Below, in pieces: positions 34,397 to 43,823 of a DNA stretch of 64,000 nt; positions within the stretch are counted from its first letter, which is position 1; the number at the start of each line of letters is the position of its first letter. Source of the stretch: UBA6623 sp965226435 (GTDB taxonomy: Bacteria; Acidobacteriota; Terriglobia; Bryobacterales; UBA6623); NCBI GenBank assembly GCA_965226435.1, contig CBDDCY010000011.1, forward strand, positions 682,001 through 746,000, read 5' to 3'. A program made the translations under genes and the position numbers. Below the pieces are notes generated by a model, which did not search any database, had not been told where the DNA came from, and saw only the letters and a program-made list of their open reading frames with translations.

Positions 34397-37015
34397 TTAT
34401 GGGCTCGGCCGACGCCCGGCGTGATCGCCGCGAAACGTGCTTACCCGAAAACGCTTCCCGTCGCTGGTGACCGTGATCGCGCCTTCCAGATCCGTCCGCA
34501 ACACGACCACGCCCCTGTTCTCCAATCGCTCGACGACGGCTTCGTGCGGGTGCCGGTAGGGGTTGCGATAGCCCGCCGAGACCAATCCAAACCAGGGCCG
34601 CACACGGTCGAGAAACGGTGGATGGGTTGACGTTCGGCTTCCGTGGTGGGCGACCTTCAACACCTGGCTGGGGCCGATGGCGCCCGCCGCGCTTTCGAGC
34701 AGGGCGTTTTCGCCCTTCTCCTCGACATCGCCGGTTAGCAAGAACCGGTGGCTCCCATAGGTTGCCGCCAGCACGAGCGAGCGATCATTGCGCTTCAAAT
34801 CGCCGCCCGCCCCGGGCGGTCCCAGAACGTCGAATCGCACGCCGTCAAGCACTTGCCGGTCCCCTCGGCGCAACCGCACGATCGGCACGCCGTATCCGGC
34901 CGCCCGCGCCTCCAAGCGGGCCCATTCCGGGCCCGGGCTGTCGTCGGCGACCCATAACGCCCCCACTTGAAAGTTCCGAAGAATCGCCGGCAAGCCTCCA
35001 ACATGGTCGGCATCCAAATGCGAGACCGCGACCACATCGATTCGCTGAATCGACCGCGACCAAAGATATGGCGAGAGGACCTGGTCGCCGATGTCGATGC
35101 CGCGCCGTACGATGCCGCCGAAGTCCGGCATGCCGCCGGCATCGAGCAGCATGGTTTTCCCTTCGGGCAGCGCCAGAAACAGGGCCTCGCCTTGGCCGAC
35201 GTCGAGTGCGGTCAGCTCCAAACGACCCGCTGTGTAGCGCGGCGGGAAGGGATGAAGCAGCAGCACGGCCAACAGCACGACAACGAGGGATCCGCTCGCG
35301 AGGATCGCTTTTCGGCCTCGCGAAAACGAAGCGGCCAACAGCAACAACGCCGCGGCGAACAGCAGCGCGAGCGCGGGCGGCGGAGCCGGTACGCGCATCT
35401 CCAGCGGGAGACGCTCCGCGAAGGCTTCGACCACCTCGGCCGTCGTCGAGGCGGCCCACAGGCCGACCCCGAACAACCCGCGCGACTCGAACATCAACCC
35501 CAACAACCCCGCCGGCACGGCGACGAACAGCAGCGGCACGACGAATAGATTGGCGAACAGGCCGGTCCACGAGACGCGATGGAAATGGACCGCCAACGGC
35601 AGCGCCAGACCGACCTGAATCACGAGCGAAACCAGAGCCAGGGCCGCGCACCACGCCAGGACCCGCAACGGGCCGCATATCATCCAAGCCAAGACGCTTT
35701 TCGGCAGGCGCGTTACCTGACGCAAGGGATCGAGGATCATCCGCAAGGCGACCCGGCGTTGAGCGACGGGCGGAGGCAAGTGGAGGTCCAAGTCTTCATT
35801 CCACACGTCCTTCAGGGCCCGCCGATAAGGCTCGACCGTCAATTCGAGTAAAGGGACGCCGACGCCGGCGATCATGGCGACGGCGAGAAACGACATTTGA
35901 AAACCAGCCTCAAAGAGCAACTCGGGGTCCCAGATCAAGAAAGCACCAGCCGTGCCGGCGACCACATTGAGCGCGCGCCGGCGGCGGTAAAGCAACGCGG
36001 CGATCATCACGGCCGCGAACATGCAGCCCGCCCGCGCGACCGGCACCTTGCTCCCGGCCAACAGCGCGTAGAAAGTCACGGCGGAAAGCGCCAGGACGGC
36101 TTGTAACCATCGCGGCGCGGCGATCATTCGCAGCAGAAAGACGACGAGCGCCGCGACCACGCCGACATGCAAACCCGAGATGACAAGAGCATGGTAGGTG
36201 CCGGTCCGCTGGAACAGCTCAACCGTCTCGCGGCCCAGCCCCAGCCGGTCTCCGAGCAACAGCGCGCGAAGGATCATCGGTCCGGCGGCCTCCGCGCCTT
36301 CCGAGGGGGCGGAACCCACCAAGCGGTCGAAGCGCTTGGCCGCTCCCCGCCGCGCATCCCACAGCCGAGCTGCCCACACCGAGCCGCCCTTCCCCGGCAA
36401 GTCGAAGATCGGAGTCCCTGAACGCACAGAGGCGGTGAGATAGATACCTTGCCGCCGCAGATACCCGGCCCAGTCAAAGCTGCCCGGGTTCCCGAAATTG
36501 CGGGGCGGGCGCACGGCGGCAAGAAACTCGATCCGCCGCCCGTACTCGAGATCGAGCGGCGGCTCGCCCTCGGCCCGATAGACCGTCACGCGAACCGCTC
36601 CGCGAACGGGCATGTCGTGAAAGACTGTTTCCGCTTCCAGAACGAAGCGGTCGGCGAGTCCCAGCGATTCGGGCGGACGCAGGACCCAACCCCGTAAGCG
36701 CACCGGATCTCGCAACCAATCCGCCGGCGGCCCCTTCTCGCGCTCGAGGACGGAAGTGATCAGCAGCGGATCGCTCGGTATTCTCCCAAGGTCAGCCGGG
36801 CGATCACCGGAGGGAAGCAGAGCGCCTAGAAACCCGAACCCGACCAGACAGGCGAAGCGCGCGGCCCCTCGGGCGTCGAAACGCACTCCGACCCAAGCGA
36901 GCAAGCCGCAAAGCAGGCAGGAAAGCAGCGTTTCCCGGAAAGAGAAAGGGGTATAGTGCCCCGAAACGATGCCCGCCGTCAGGGCTGCCAGCGGCGCAAC
37001 CAGCGGATAGCGCAT
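34397..37015 (-). CDS. comEC: DNA uptake channel protein ComEC/Rec2
   Basis: 872 residues. Order: N-terminal TM helices, OB-fold region DUF4131 (about 60-200), the competence TM domain (about 225-580, with GTYHALVISGLHVGVVAALV), then a metallo-beta-lactamase domain starting at LTALDVGQGEALFL, with HLDADHVGG, GDVEEKGE and AHHGSRTSTHPPFL metal or active-site motifs. It forms the inner-membrane channel for single-stranded DNA in natural transformation; the lactamase domain is thought to degrade the second strand. Confidence 0.93.
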   Translation of the reverse strand: MRYPLVAPLAALTAGIVSGHYTPFSFRETLLSCLLCGLLAWVGVRFDARGAARFACLVGFGFLGALLPSGDRPADLGRIPSDPLLITSVLEREKGPPADWLRDPVRLRGWVLRPPESLGLADRFVLEAETVFHDMPVRGAVRVTVYRAEGEPPLDLEYGRRIEFLAAVRPPRNFGNPGSFDWAGYLRRQGIYLTASVRSGTPIFDLPGKGGSVWAARLWDARRGAAKRFDRLVGSAPSEGAEAAGPMILRALLLGDRLGLGRETVELFQRTGTYHALVISGLHVGVVAALVVFLLRMIAAPRWLQAVLALSAVTFYALLAGSKVPVARAGCMFAAVMIAALLYRRRRALNVVAGTAGAFLIWDPELLFEAGFQMSFLAVAMIAGVGVPLLELTVEPYRRALKDVWNEDLDLHLPPPVAQRRVALRMILDPLRQVTRLPKSVLAWMICGPLRVLAWCAALALVSLVIQVGLALPLAVHFHRVSWTGLFANLFVVPLLFVAVPAGLLGLMFESRGLFGVGLWAASTTAEVVEAFAERLPLEMRVPAPPPALALLFAAALLLLAASFSRGRKAILASGSLVVVLLAVLLLHPFPPRYTAGRLELTALDVGQGEALFLALPEGKTMLLDAGGMPDFGGIVRRGIDIGDQVLSPYLWSRSIQRIDVVAVSHLDADHVGGLPAILRNFQVGALWVADDSPGPEWARLEARAAGYGVPIVRLRRGDRQVLDGVRFDVLGPPGAGGDLKRNDRSLVLAATYGSHRFLLTGDVEEKGENALLESAAGAIGPSQVLKVAHHGSRTSTHPPFLDRVRPWFGLVSAGYRNPYRHPHEAVVERLENRGVVVLRTDLEGAITVTSDGKRFRVSTFRGDHAGRRPSP

Positions 37016-37312
37016 CCGAGGGCTGTCGGTCCCATCATAGCGCAGCCTCCTTGCGTCTATCCATCTCGGACGGAAGGGCGCGCGGGGGGGTTTTCGGAAG
37101 AGAGAGACACTGCGGGCGTTGGATTCGGTGGGTCGTTGGCTGACGGTGGTGGGTCGCCGGCGCCGGTTGGTGGTTGGTGAGTCGTTGGTTCCTGTCTTTG
37201 CTTCTCCCTGGGGTATTGAGGGCTTTTCGGGGCCGGGGTTACCTGAGGCCGGCCTGGATAGCGAGGTCGGCGGTTGCCGACTTCGGCTCGTACTGCGTTG
37301 TTATATATGACG

Positions 37313-38098
37313 TTAAGTTGATCTTGGGTTCGTGGATTGGTGGGCGGCGAAAAAATGGGGGACAGTTCGCTTCGCGCCGGCGATGGAGCTGAGTTCAGTT
37401 GACGAATTCTCTTCGGCGCTTGGGACAGTCCCCAATTTTTCGCTTGGGACGGTCTTCACGGTTTCGCTTCCCGATTTTTCGGTGGGGCGGAAGCCTATGG
37501 GGGATGGATGGGCGCCTGCCGGCTCTTCGTCGGGGAAGTAGTACTCGGGAACCGGGGTGGTGGCGTTGGCTTGGTTGTTTTTGGCTTCGAAGGCTTCGCG
37601 GAGTTGGCGCTCTTCGCGGCGGATGTCGATCATTAGCTCGACGCCGCGGAAGAAACGGCGGCTGAGATGGCCGTCGTAGCGGGCTAGGTTGTTGAGGAGT
37701 TTTGTTCTTGTGAGCATGGCCCAGCCTAGGATGTGGGTTCGCTCTTGGCGGTCTTCGGGCATGGGGCCGGTGTCGTTGTTGATGCGACGGGAGTTTTCGA
37801 TGCCGGCGGCGATGACGGCGGTTTCGATGCGAGAGAGCCGTTGCATTCTCCAGGAGACGTCGGCGATTTGGCGGACGATTTCCTTTTCGACACGGTTTCT
37901 GGGGAGATAGGTGTCCTCGAAGGAAGTGAGGTGTTGATCGAACTCGGCGGGATCTTCGCCGGGTAAGACGGCGTCGTTTGCCAGCAGGCCGTGCTTGAGA
38001 GCGTTTTGGGATGAGCAGGTTTTTCCGCTGTCGGTTTTGGGGCCGGTTGATTTTTTGGCGTTTTCGCGATTGGCGCGAATTTTTTCTGTTGTAGACAT
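37313..38098 (-). CDS. conserved protein with repeat-derived C-terminus
   Basis: 261 residues. The N-terminus (RANRENAKKSTGPKT...SQNALKHGLLA) belongs to a family I have seen often in Solibacter-type Acidobacteria, without known function. The middle is helical and Arg/Glu rich. The last 50 or so residues (KLGTVPSAEE, AKRTVPHFF) are read through an R5 element at 37349-37442, so the C-terminus was probably replaced by an insertion. GC and codon use differ slightly from neighbours. Confidence 0.65.
   Translation of the reverse strand: MSTTEKIRANRENAKKSTGPKTDSGKTCSSQNALKHGLLANDAVLPGEDPAEFDQHLTSFEDTYLPRNRVEKEIVRQIADVSWRMQRLSRIETAVIAAGIENSRRINNDTGPMPEDRQERTHILGWAMLTRTKLLNNLARYDGHLSRRFFRGVELMIDIRREERQLREAFEAKNNQANATTPVPEYYFPDEEPAGAHPSPIGFRPTEKSGSETVKTVPSEKLGTVPSAEENSSTELSSIAGAKRTVPHFFAAHQSTNPRST
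37349..37442. repeat. R5 repeat, copy 1 (inverted ends)
   Basis: 94 bases, starting GAAAAAATGGGGGACAGT and ending GGGACAGTCCCCAATTTTTCG, i.e. nearly complementary ends of about 16-18 bases. Inner CTTCGCGCCGG and CGGCGCTTGGGACAG are shared with the copy at 41678. Confidence 0.8.
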
Positions 38099-38499
38099 GC
38101 GATTTCTCCTGGGGCTTGTTGCCCGGTCATAGGATACGTTGGGGTTGTGGGTTTCGCGGGGGTTGGTTTTGCTAAGTTGTTGATATGGAAGACGTAGTTT
38201 TTTTGAAACGGACGTGATGGGTTTTGTTAGCCGTTGGCCGTGAACCGTGAACCGAGGGGGAGGAGTGGTCGGGTTTGCCGGCCCTGAAGGACCGGCCTAT
38301 GGGGGGAGTTCAAGCGGCGTGAACGCCGCTGGCGGGCGGTGGTGGGCAGGTCTGGAGACCTGCCCCACTGGGGACTGGGATGTGTACGGGTTGCAGAGTT
38401 GCTCCAGTGGGGATTGGGAGTCTGGCGGGGAGGTGCTGAGCGGCGGCGGCTCGAATCTCCGCGGGCATTGTCGAATGGACTGCCGACCACGGTACAATC
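38099..38499. other. intergenic region with palindromes upstream of the kinase gene
   Basis: About 400 bases separating two divergent genes. It holds an AGCGGCGTGAACGCCGCT palindrome near 38312, an R2 copy at 38345 and a G-rich stretch. I see no further gene; promoters of both neighbours must be here. Confidence 0.5.
38345..38364. repeat. R2 palindrome, copy 2
   Basis: GGCAGGTCTGGAGACCTGCC, a perfect palindrome followed by CCAC, about 135 bases before the kinase start. Confidence 0.85.
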
Positions 38500-41301
38500 G
38501 TGAACGTTGTGATTGGTAAATCCATCTCGCATTACCGGGTCACCGAAAAGCTCGGTGAAGGTGGGATGGGTGTCGTTTACAAAGCCACCGATACGAAGCT
38601 CCAGCGCCCCGTCGCGCTGAAATTCCTGGCCGCGCATCTGGTTGGGGCCGACGAGGAAAAGGCTCGTTTCGTCCGGGAGGCGCAGGCCGCCGCCGCGCTC
38701 GATCACCCCAACATTTGTACCGTTTACGAGATCAACGAAGAAGACGACAAACTCTTTATCGCGATGGCCTATCTCGAGGGCCGCACGTTGGCTGAAAAGA
38801 TCGAGGACGGGCCGCTCGAATTCAAGGAGATTCTCGATTTCGGCATTCAGGTCGGCAAGGGGCTCGAGGAAGCCCACGCCAAGAAGATCTACCACCGCGA
38901 CATCAAGCCGGCCAATCTGATGATCACTGACAAAGGCGCGTCGGAGCGGCTGGTCAAGATCATGGACTTCGGGCTGGCGCAGTTGGCCGAGCGGTCGCGG
39001 CTCACCCGCCAAGACTCGACGCTGGGAACGCCCGCCTACATGTCGCCTGAGCAGACGATGGGCGCGGGCACCGATCACCGCACCGACATCTGGGCGCTCG
39101 GCGTCGTGCTTTACGAGATGGTCTCCGGGAGACTGCCGTTTCAAGGGGACTACCGGCAGGCGGTGATGTATTCAATCACCAGCGAAGAGCCCGAGCCGCT
39201 CACCGGCCTGCGCACCGGCGTGCCGATGGAACTCGAGTGGATGATCGGCAAATGCCTGGCGAAGGGGCCCGACGATCGTTGCCAGAACGCCGGCGACCTG
39301 ATCGTCGACCTACGCAACCTGAGCGAAAAGATCAAGTCCGGCAAATCAACCATCGCGCGAACGGGAGCCATCGTGACCGGAGCACCAGTGGCGACCGGCA
39401 CACCGGCAGCGACCGGCACTGGTGGCGGTCCAAGCCAAGCTCCCGCCGCAACCACAATCGCGCGGACAGCCCCATCAGCCGAAACGACCCTACCCACCGC
39501 CCCGCCCCAAGCCGCCCCGCTCCCCACCACCTACCGCCTGCTCCAAGTGACCTTGGCCCTCACCGCCGCGGCCCTGCTCGCTCTCGCCTTCGTTCATTTC
39601 CGCGAAAGCGCACCCCCGGCCCCGGTGCGCCGTTTCAGCATGACCCCGCCGGTCGATCTATCGATCGTTGGTCTCGTCAGAGAACTGGCTGCAATCTCCC
39701 CGAACGGAAAGCACATTGCCTTCGTCGGCGCCCAACCGGCAAGCAATCTGTGGGTTTGGGATCTCGCTCAGCGGCAACCTCGCCTCATGGAAGGGACCGA
39801 GGATGCGCTGGCGCCGTTTTGGTCGCCCGACAGCAATTTCATCGGTTTCGGTACGAATAAGGAAATCAAGAAGGTGTCCGTGTTGGGCGGCCTCCCCCTT
39901 CGCCTTTGCGCAATGCCCGCCGACTTCTTCGGCGGCGGCGCATGGAGTCCCGACGGTGACGCGATCGTATTCAGTGCCGGCGGCGCGCTCCATGAAGTCG
40001 CAGCGGCGGGTGGAGCGCCGAAGTTGCTGTTCTCGCCGCAAGACGTTTCCGGGTCGTCCCCAGACCTGCCCTCGGAGGGCTCGGGCGGCTACCTGTTGTG
40101 GAGCCCCCATTTTTTGCCCGCCGAAGCTGGACCTCGCGTCCTCGTATTCACAAACGGGACCCTCGGGAGTGGGAGCACGATGGTGATCCGGGATCTGGAG
40201 AGCGGCCGGAGCGAGGAGTTGGGGCGGGGGCACGTGCCGTTCTATGCAGCCGGGCATATTGTCTATCAAGCGGCGCCCGCCGACTTCGAGCTGTGGGCTC
40301 GGCCCTTTTCCCTCGACAACCTGAAGCCCGAGGGGGAAGCCTTCCCTATCGCTCAGGACGCGCGCGGGCCGAGCATCGCCTCCGACGGGACCCTGGTTTA
40401 CTACGACGGCGGTGAAGGCGGCCTACAACAACCGCGATGGTTCGACCGGCGGGGGGTTCCGGGGGAGCCAATCGGCCGGCCGCTCCAGGACGCCGTCGAC
40501 CCTTCGCTCTCGCCCGACGGACGGCGCTTGGCGGTTTCCGGACGGGAAAACGGCAATCAGGACGTCTGGGTGTACGACATCGAGCTCGGGGTGAGGACTC
40601 GCTTGACGACCGACCCCGCGCTGGATTACCGAGCGGTCTGGTCGCCGGATGGAGAGGAGATTGCCTTTTTCTCGTTTCGCTCGGACGCAGCCGACAGCTT
40701 CCTGCGGCCCGCCGACGGCGGCGGAGAACTCAAGGCTCTGCTCACGACTCCGCTTACGGAGATGGTGTCCGATTGGTCTCGGGATGGAGAATACGTTCTA
40801 TACAGCGGCGGCGCGTCCGAAATGGATATTCGCTACCTGGAGCGGACCGACCAGGGCGGCTGGGAACCGCGCGTCTTCTTGGCGACGCCTTTTTCCGAGC
40901 GTGCCGCCAAGCTTTCGCCCGACGGCCGTTTTGTCGCCTACTCCTCGGACGAATCGGGCCAATACGAAGTCTACGTGCAGCCGTTCCCCGAAGGCGGTCG
41001 GCGGGTGACGGTGTCGAGCAACGGCGGCGCCACACCGCTGTGGAGCCGCGACGGACGGGAGCTGTTCTATGTCGAGGACGCCACGCTGATCGCGGTTTCG
41101 GTGAAAACCACGCCGACGTTTTCCGCGGGCTCGGCGAGCCGCTTGTTTGAGCATCCCCGTTTGGCGAGGTCGTTCTATCCTCAATACGACGTGTCGGCGG
41201 ACGGCGAACGTTTCGTGATCGCCGATCAGGCCGGGGAGGCGGGCCTGGGGGCGAGGATCCAAGTCGTGCAGAATTGGCTGAGCGGGTTTGAGGGTCGGTA
41301 G
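38500..41301 (+). CDS. membrane Ser/Thr protein kinase with WD40-like propeller sensor
   Basis: 933 residues from GTG at 38500 (GTG at 38509 is equally possible). The kinase domain (about 11-280) is complete: glycine loop GEGGMGVVY, K41, HRDIKPAN (H132-N139) and DFG (156-158), then GTPAYMSPEQ. A Thr/Ala/Pro-rich linker leads to one TM helix (about 345-368), and the outside part is a propeller with repeated W/LSPDGxxIAF blades. This architecture is typical of Acidobacteria. It presumably couples an extracytoplasmic signal to phosphorylation; substrates unknown. Confidence 0.92.
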   Translation: MNVVIGKSISHYRVTEKLGEGGMGVVYKATDTKLQRPVALKFLAAHLVGADEEKARFVREAQAAAALDHPNICTVYEINEEDDKLFIAMAYLEGRTLAEKIEDGPLEFKEILDFGIQVGKGLEEAHAKKIYHRDIKPANLMITDKGASERLVKIMDFGLAQLAERSRLTRQDSTLGTPAYMSPEQTMGAGTDHRTDIWALGVVLYEMVSGRLPFQGDYRQAVMYSITSEEPEPLTGLRTGVPMELEWMIGKCLAKGPDDRCQNAGDLIVDLRNLSEKIKSGKSTIARTGAIVTGAPVATGTPAATGTGGGPSQAPAATTIARTAPSAETTLPTAPPQAAPLPTTYRLLQVTLALTAAALLALAFVHFRESAPPAPVRRFSMTPPVDLSIVGLVRELAAISPNGKHIAFVGAQPASNLWVWDLAQRQPRLMEGTEDALAPFWSPDSNFIGFGTNKEIKKVSVLGGLPLRLCAMPADFFGGGAWSPDGDAIVFSAGGALHEVAAAGGAPKLLFSPQDVSGSSPDLPSEGSGGYLLWSPHFLPAEAGPRVLVFTNGTLGSGSTMVIRDLESGRSEELGRGHVPFYAAGHIVYQAAPADFELWARPFSLDNLKPEGEAFPIAQDARGPSIASDGTLVYYDGGEGGLQQPRWFDRRGVPGEPIGRPLQDAVDPSLSPDGRRLAVSGRENGNQDVWVYDIELGVRTRLTTDPALDYRAVWSPDGEEIAFFSFRSDAADSFLRPADGGGELKALLTTPLTEMVSDWSRDGEYVLYSGGASEMDIRYLERTDQGGWEPRVFLATPFSERAAKLSPDGRFVAYSSDESGQYEVYVQPFPEGGRRVTVSSNGGATPLWSRDGRELFYVEDATLIAVSVKTTPTFSAGSASRLFEHPRLARSFYPQYDVSADGERFVIADQAGEAGLGARIQVVQNWLSGFEGR

Positions 41302-41382
41302 GGAGGATTATGGGCATCGCCGGGCGGCCAGGCCTGATATTGAGTGGCGGAGACTTGGCCCGATGCGGCGGGCGGGTTGCCG

Positions 41383-41402
41383 GGCAGGTCTGGAGACCTG
41401 CC
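41383..41402. repeat. R2 palindrome, copy 3
   Basis: GGCAGGTCTGGAGACCTGCC plus CCAC, 80 bases after the kinase stop in a convergent intergenic region. Confidence 0.85.
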
Positions 41403-41456
41403 CCACCGCGGGCTGCCTGTTTCGCTGGGAGCTTTGTGCCGCGGAGTGGAGTGCTG

Positions 41457-41530
41457 CCCAGGTTCCTGCTTCGGCTGCACCCTGGGCTATATTCCTGTCG
41501 CCGCTTCGCGGCTGTGGAGATTGGGGTTTC
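41457..41530 (-). repeat. R3 repeat, copy D, partial
   Basis: On the minus strand CCGCGAAGCGGCGACAGGAATATAGCCCAGGGT...CAGGAACCTGGG. The third hairpin of the family is missing. Confidence 0.75.
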
Positions 41531-41628
41531 AGCGCGCGCAACGTAATTACCACAGACACTCGAAAGGGAATGTTCCGACCGGCGAGGCCGGTGATCGTCC
41601 GCGGGTGGATTGGGGATATTGCGAGGGG

Positions 41629-41835
41629 CTAGTGGCGCCACCGGCGGCGCCGGATGGTTCAGGGGAGAAACTTGGTTGAAAAAATCGGGTACAGTCCACT
41701 TCGCGCCGGATGCGGTTATTGATTCAAGGGAACTTATTCGGTCGGCGCTTGGGACAGTCCCCATTTTTTCACAGCCCCGTGGCGGCGCGGCTCGGGTGAT
41801 AGAAGATCTGAGTGAGATTTGAAGTTTCGGGTCAG
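41629..41835 (+). repeat. R1 repeat, copy 2 (short form), split by an R5 element
   Basis: Starts CTAGTGGCGCCACCGGC and runs to GGGGAGAAACTTGGTTG at 41678, where R5 begins; R1 resumes at GGCGGCGCGGCTCGGG (41781) and ends GAAGTTTCGGGTCAG. The terminal TCAG carries the TGA stop of the small charged protein on the minus strand. Confidence 0.85.
41678..41770. repeat. R5 repeat, copy 2, nested in R1
   Basis: 93 bases: GAAAAAATCGGGTACAGT at the left, GGGACAGTCCCCATTTTTTC at the right. It interrupts R1 copy 2, as shown by the uninterrupted copy at 43824. Confidence 0.85.
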
Positions 41836-42044
41836 GCTTCCTCGTCTTCCTCGGCTTCCGGCGCTTCTTCAAGAGCCGGCAAGCCGAGGTCGACGGGATC
41901 GATTGCCTCGATAGGCGGGCCTCCAAGGCCCACCTTCTTATCGAGTTTGCGACGTTCTTTACGCGCCGCTTTATCTTGGCGTTTTTCCGCCCGGGCGAGT
42001 TCTTTTTGACGCTTTTGGAACTTAGTATTCGATCGACTGGCCAA
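41832..42044 (-). CDS. small charged protein downstream of the RRM gene
   Basis: 70 residues: a Lys/Arg/Glu-rich N-terminal half (FQKRQKELARAEKRQDKAARKERRKLDKK, likely one helix) and an acidic C-terminus ending EAEEDEEA. Looks like a small nucleic-acid-associated or chaperone-like protein; I do not know a name. It lies 42 bases after the RRM gene, probably in one transcript. Its stop overlaps the end of an R1 repeat. Confidence 0.65.
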   Translation of the reverse strand: MASRSNTKFQKRQKELARAEKRQDKAARKERRKLDKKVGLGGPPIEAIDPVDLGLPALEEAPEAEEDEEA

Positions 42045-42086
42045 CGGCGCCCCTCCTTCGCGGTAACCCGCCCGGTGCGTAAGAAA

Positions 42087-42440
42087 TTACCAGCGAGGTC
42101 CGCGAGAACCTCGGCGTCCACCTTCGGGACGTCCAAAGCCGCCGCCGCCGCCGCCGCCACCACCGCCGCCACCACCACCGCCGCCACCGCGATCCGGACG
42201 CGGGCGAGCTTCATTGACGACGAGGTCGCGGCCGCCAAGGTTCGTACCGTTCAGCGCGCCGATGGCCTCTTCGGCCGCCGCCTCTTCCACCATCTCGACA
42301 AATGCGAAACCTCGCGAGCGGCCGGTTTCACGGTCCATCACCAGGTGCACCGACTCCACCTCGCCGTGGGCTTCGAAAGTGCTGCGAATCTCATCTTCGG
42401 TGGCAGCGAAATTCAGGTTGCCAACGTACAATCTCTTCAT
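42087..42440 (-). CDS. RNA-binding protein with one RRM domain and glycine-rich tail
   Basis: 117 residues from the ATG at 42440 behind GAGGAGGAA; the longer frame upstream is not used. RNP2 is LYVGNL and RNP1 RGFAFVEM, the canonical RRM. The tail holds a run of about 17 glycines and Arg-Gly motifs, as in bacterial cold-induced RRM proteins of cyanobacteria and planctomycetes. It likely binds single-stranded RNA under stress. The poly-Gly tract is encoded by GGN repeats and may vary in length. The 280 bases upstream have no gene and may be an untranslated leader. Confidence 0.9.
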   Translation of the reverse strand: MKRLYVGNLNFAATEDEIRSTFEAHGEVESVHLVMDRETGRSRGFAFVEMVEEAAAEEAIGALNGTNLGGRDLVVNEARPRPDRGGGGGGGGGGGGGGGGGFGRPEGGRRGSRGPRW

Positions 42441-42735
42441 GGGAAATTCCTCCTCTAACAGATCCTGAAACAGTGCTGGCGTCGGGCAGAAAGAGAAGGA
42501 ATCAGTGAAAGCGACCTTCGGCAGTCTAGCCTGGCGTACAAACGTTTCAAACTTCAGTGTCAAGTTTACCATGCCGAAGGCGCGGAGGGCGTCCGCGAAA
42601 GTCGCCGCCCGGGGCGAAAACCGACAAGTGTCGGCGCGATTTTGGTCCGTATTTTTGAGGTTCAAGGGGATTCGCCGAGGGCCGGCGCGGCATTTCGAAC
42701 TATACTCCAAATAAGGAAGTTGGGGGCGTCACACG

Positions 42736-43823
42736 ATGGGGCAATCGAGATCGGCCGGGGGTGGATTCGTCGCGCTGATCGGCTGCGGGGTGTTGGGTCT
42801 TGGGTTCGCCGCGGGGTTGCCTGGGGCGGGGTGTGACGAAGCCAAGGCCGATCTTGTCCGCGCCGGCCAGGCGCTGGACCGAAGGAATCTCGCCGCGGCG
42901 CGGCGGGTGCTTTCGTCGCCGGCCGCGGCCGGGTGCGAGGAGACTCCGCTGCTCTCGGCGCGGCTCGCCGAGGCGGAGCGGAAGCCGCGACGGGGGTGGA
43001 AGCGGCGGAGCTATACGCGCGCTACACGGCGGCGGCCCCCAGCGATGCGCGAGGTTTTGCCCATTTCGGGCGGTTTCTGTTGGATAGCGGCCGCTATGGG
43101 CAAGCCGAAGCCGCGGCGCAACGAGCGTTCGCGCTCGACCCGGGTCTGGCCGAAGCGGTGCTGCTGCGGGGGCGCATTCTGGGGCTTAAGGGAGAAATGT
43201 CCGAAGCGCAAGCGGCGCTCGTCGAAGCGGTTCGGTTGGCGCCGGAGAACCCCGAGGCGCACTATCAGCTCGGTGTTTTCCACGACGGACGACAGCAGAA
43301 CCATAAAGCCGCCGCGGCCTTTGAAAAGGTCGTTCGGCTGACACCGGACGATCCGCGGGCCTACGATTACCTGGCCCTGAATCTCGAGCCGACCGGCGAC
43401 GTCAAACGAGCCGAATGGGCCTATAAGAAAGGTCTTTCGCTCAATCAGGGGGAGCGGTTTGACGCCTTTCTCTATTACAACTACGGGCGTTTCCTGATGA
43501 AACAGAATCGTCTGGGCGAGGCTAAAAAGCACCTCGACAAGGCCGTGACGGAGACCCCGAGGGCGCGCTCGGCACGGTATGAGCGCGGCAAGCTGAACTT
43601 GAAATTGGGGAAACTCAAGGCGGCGCGCGATGACGCCGAGCGAGCCTTGGCGCTGGAGGACCCGGCGGGGGTAATCCTTGATCTGCAAGTTCACTATTTG
43701 CTGGCGCGGATCCACCGGCGATTAGGAGACGAGCAGGAGGCGCGGCGGTATTCGGAACTCAGCCGCCAGTCGTCGGTTCCGCTGGAAGCGAGACGGGGGA
43801 GGAGCCGGGGCGGGGGGCGTTAG
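42736..43823 (+). pseudogene. secreted TPR protein gene with an apparent frameshift
   Basis: The 5' part (from ATG 42736) encodes a signal-like helix and KADLVRAGQALDRRNLAAARRVL up to about 42975 in one frame. The TPR body (ELYARYTAAAPSDARGFAHFG, then several units to QEARRYSELSRQ) continues one frame back (minus 1) to 43823. The change is consistent with loss of one base in the G/C-rich GAGGCGGAGCGGAAGCC stretch. It could be a real mutation, a sequencing error or frameshifting. A start at 42933 in the second frame would give 296 residues but no signal peptide. The stop TAG directly abuts an R1 copy. Confidence 0.65.

Noticed and set aside
34618..35970. 450-residue plus-strand frame
   Set aside because: Arg/Pro-rich shadow of comEC on the opposite strand.
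40754..42238. 494-residue minus-strand frame
   Set aside because: Crosses the kinase gene, R1 to R5 repeats and the RRM gene in the wrong frame; low-complexity Arg/Pro/Ser composition.
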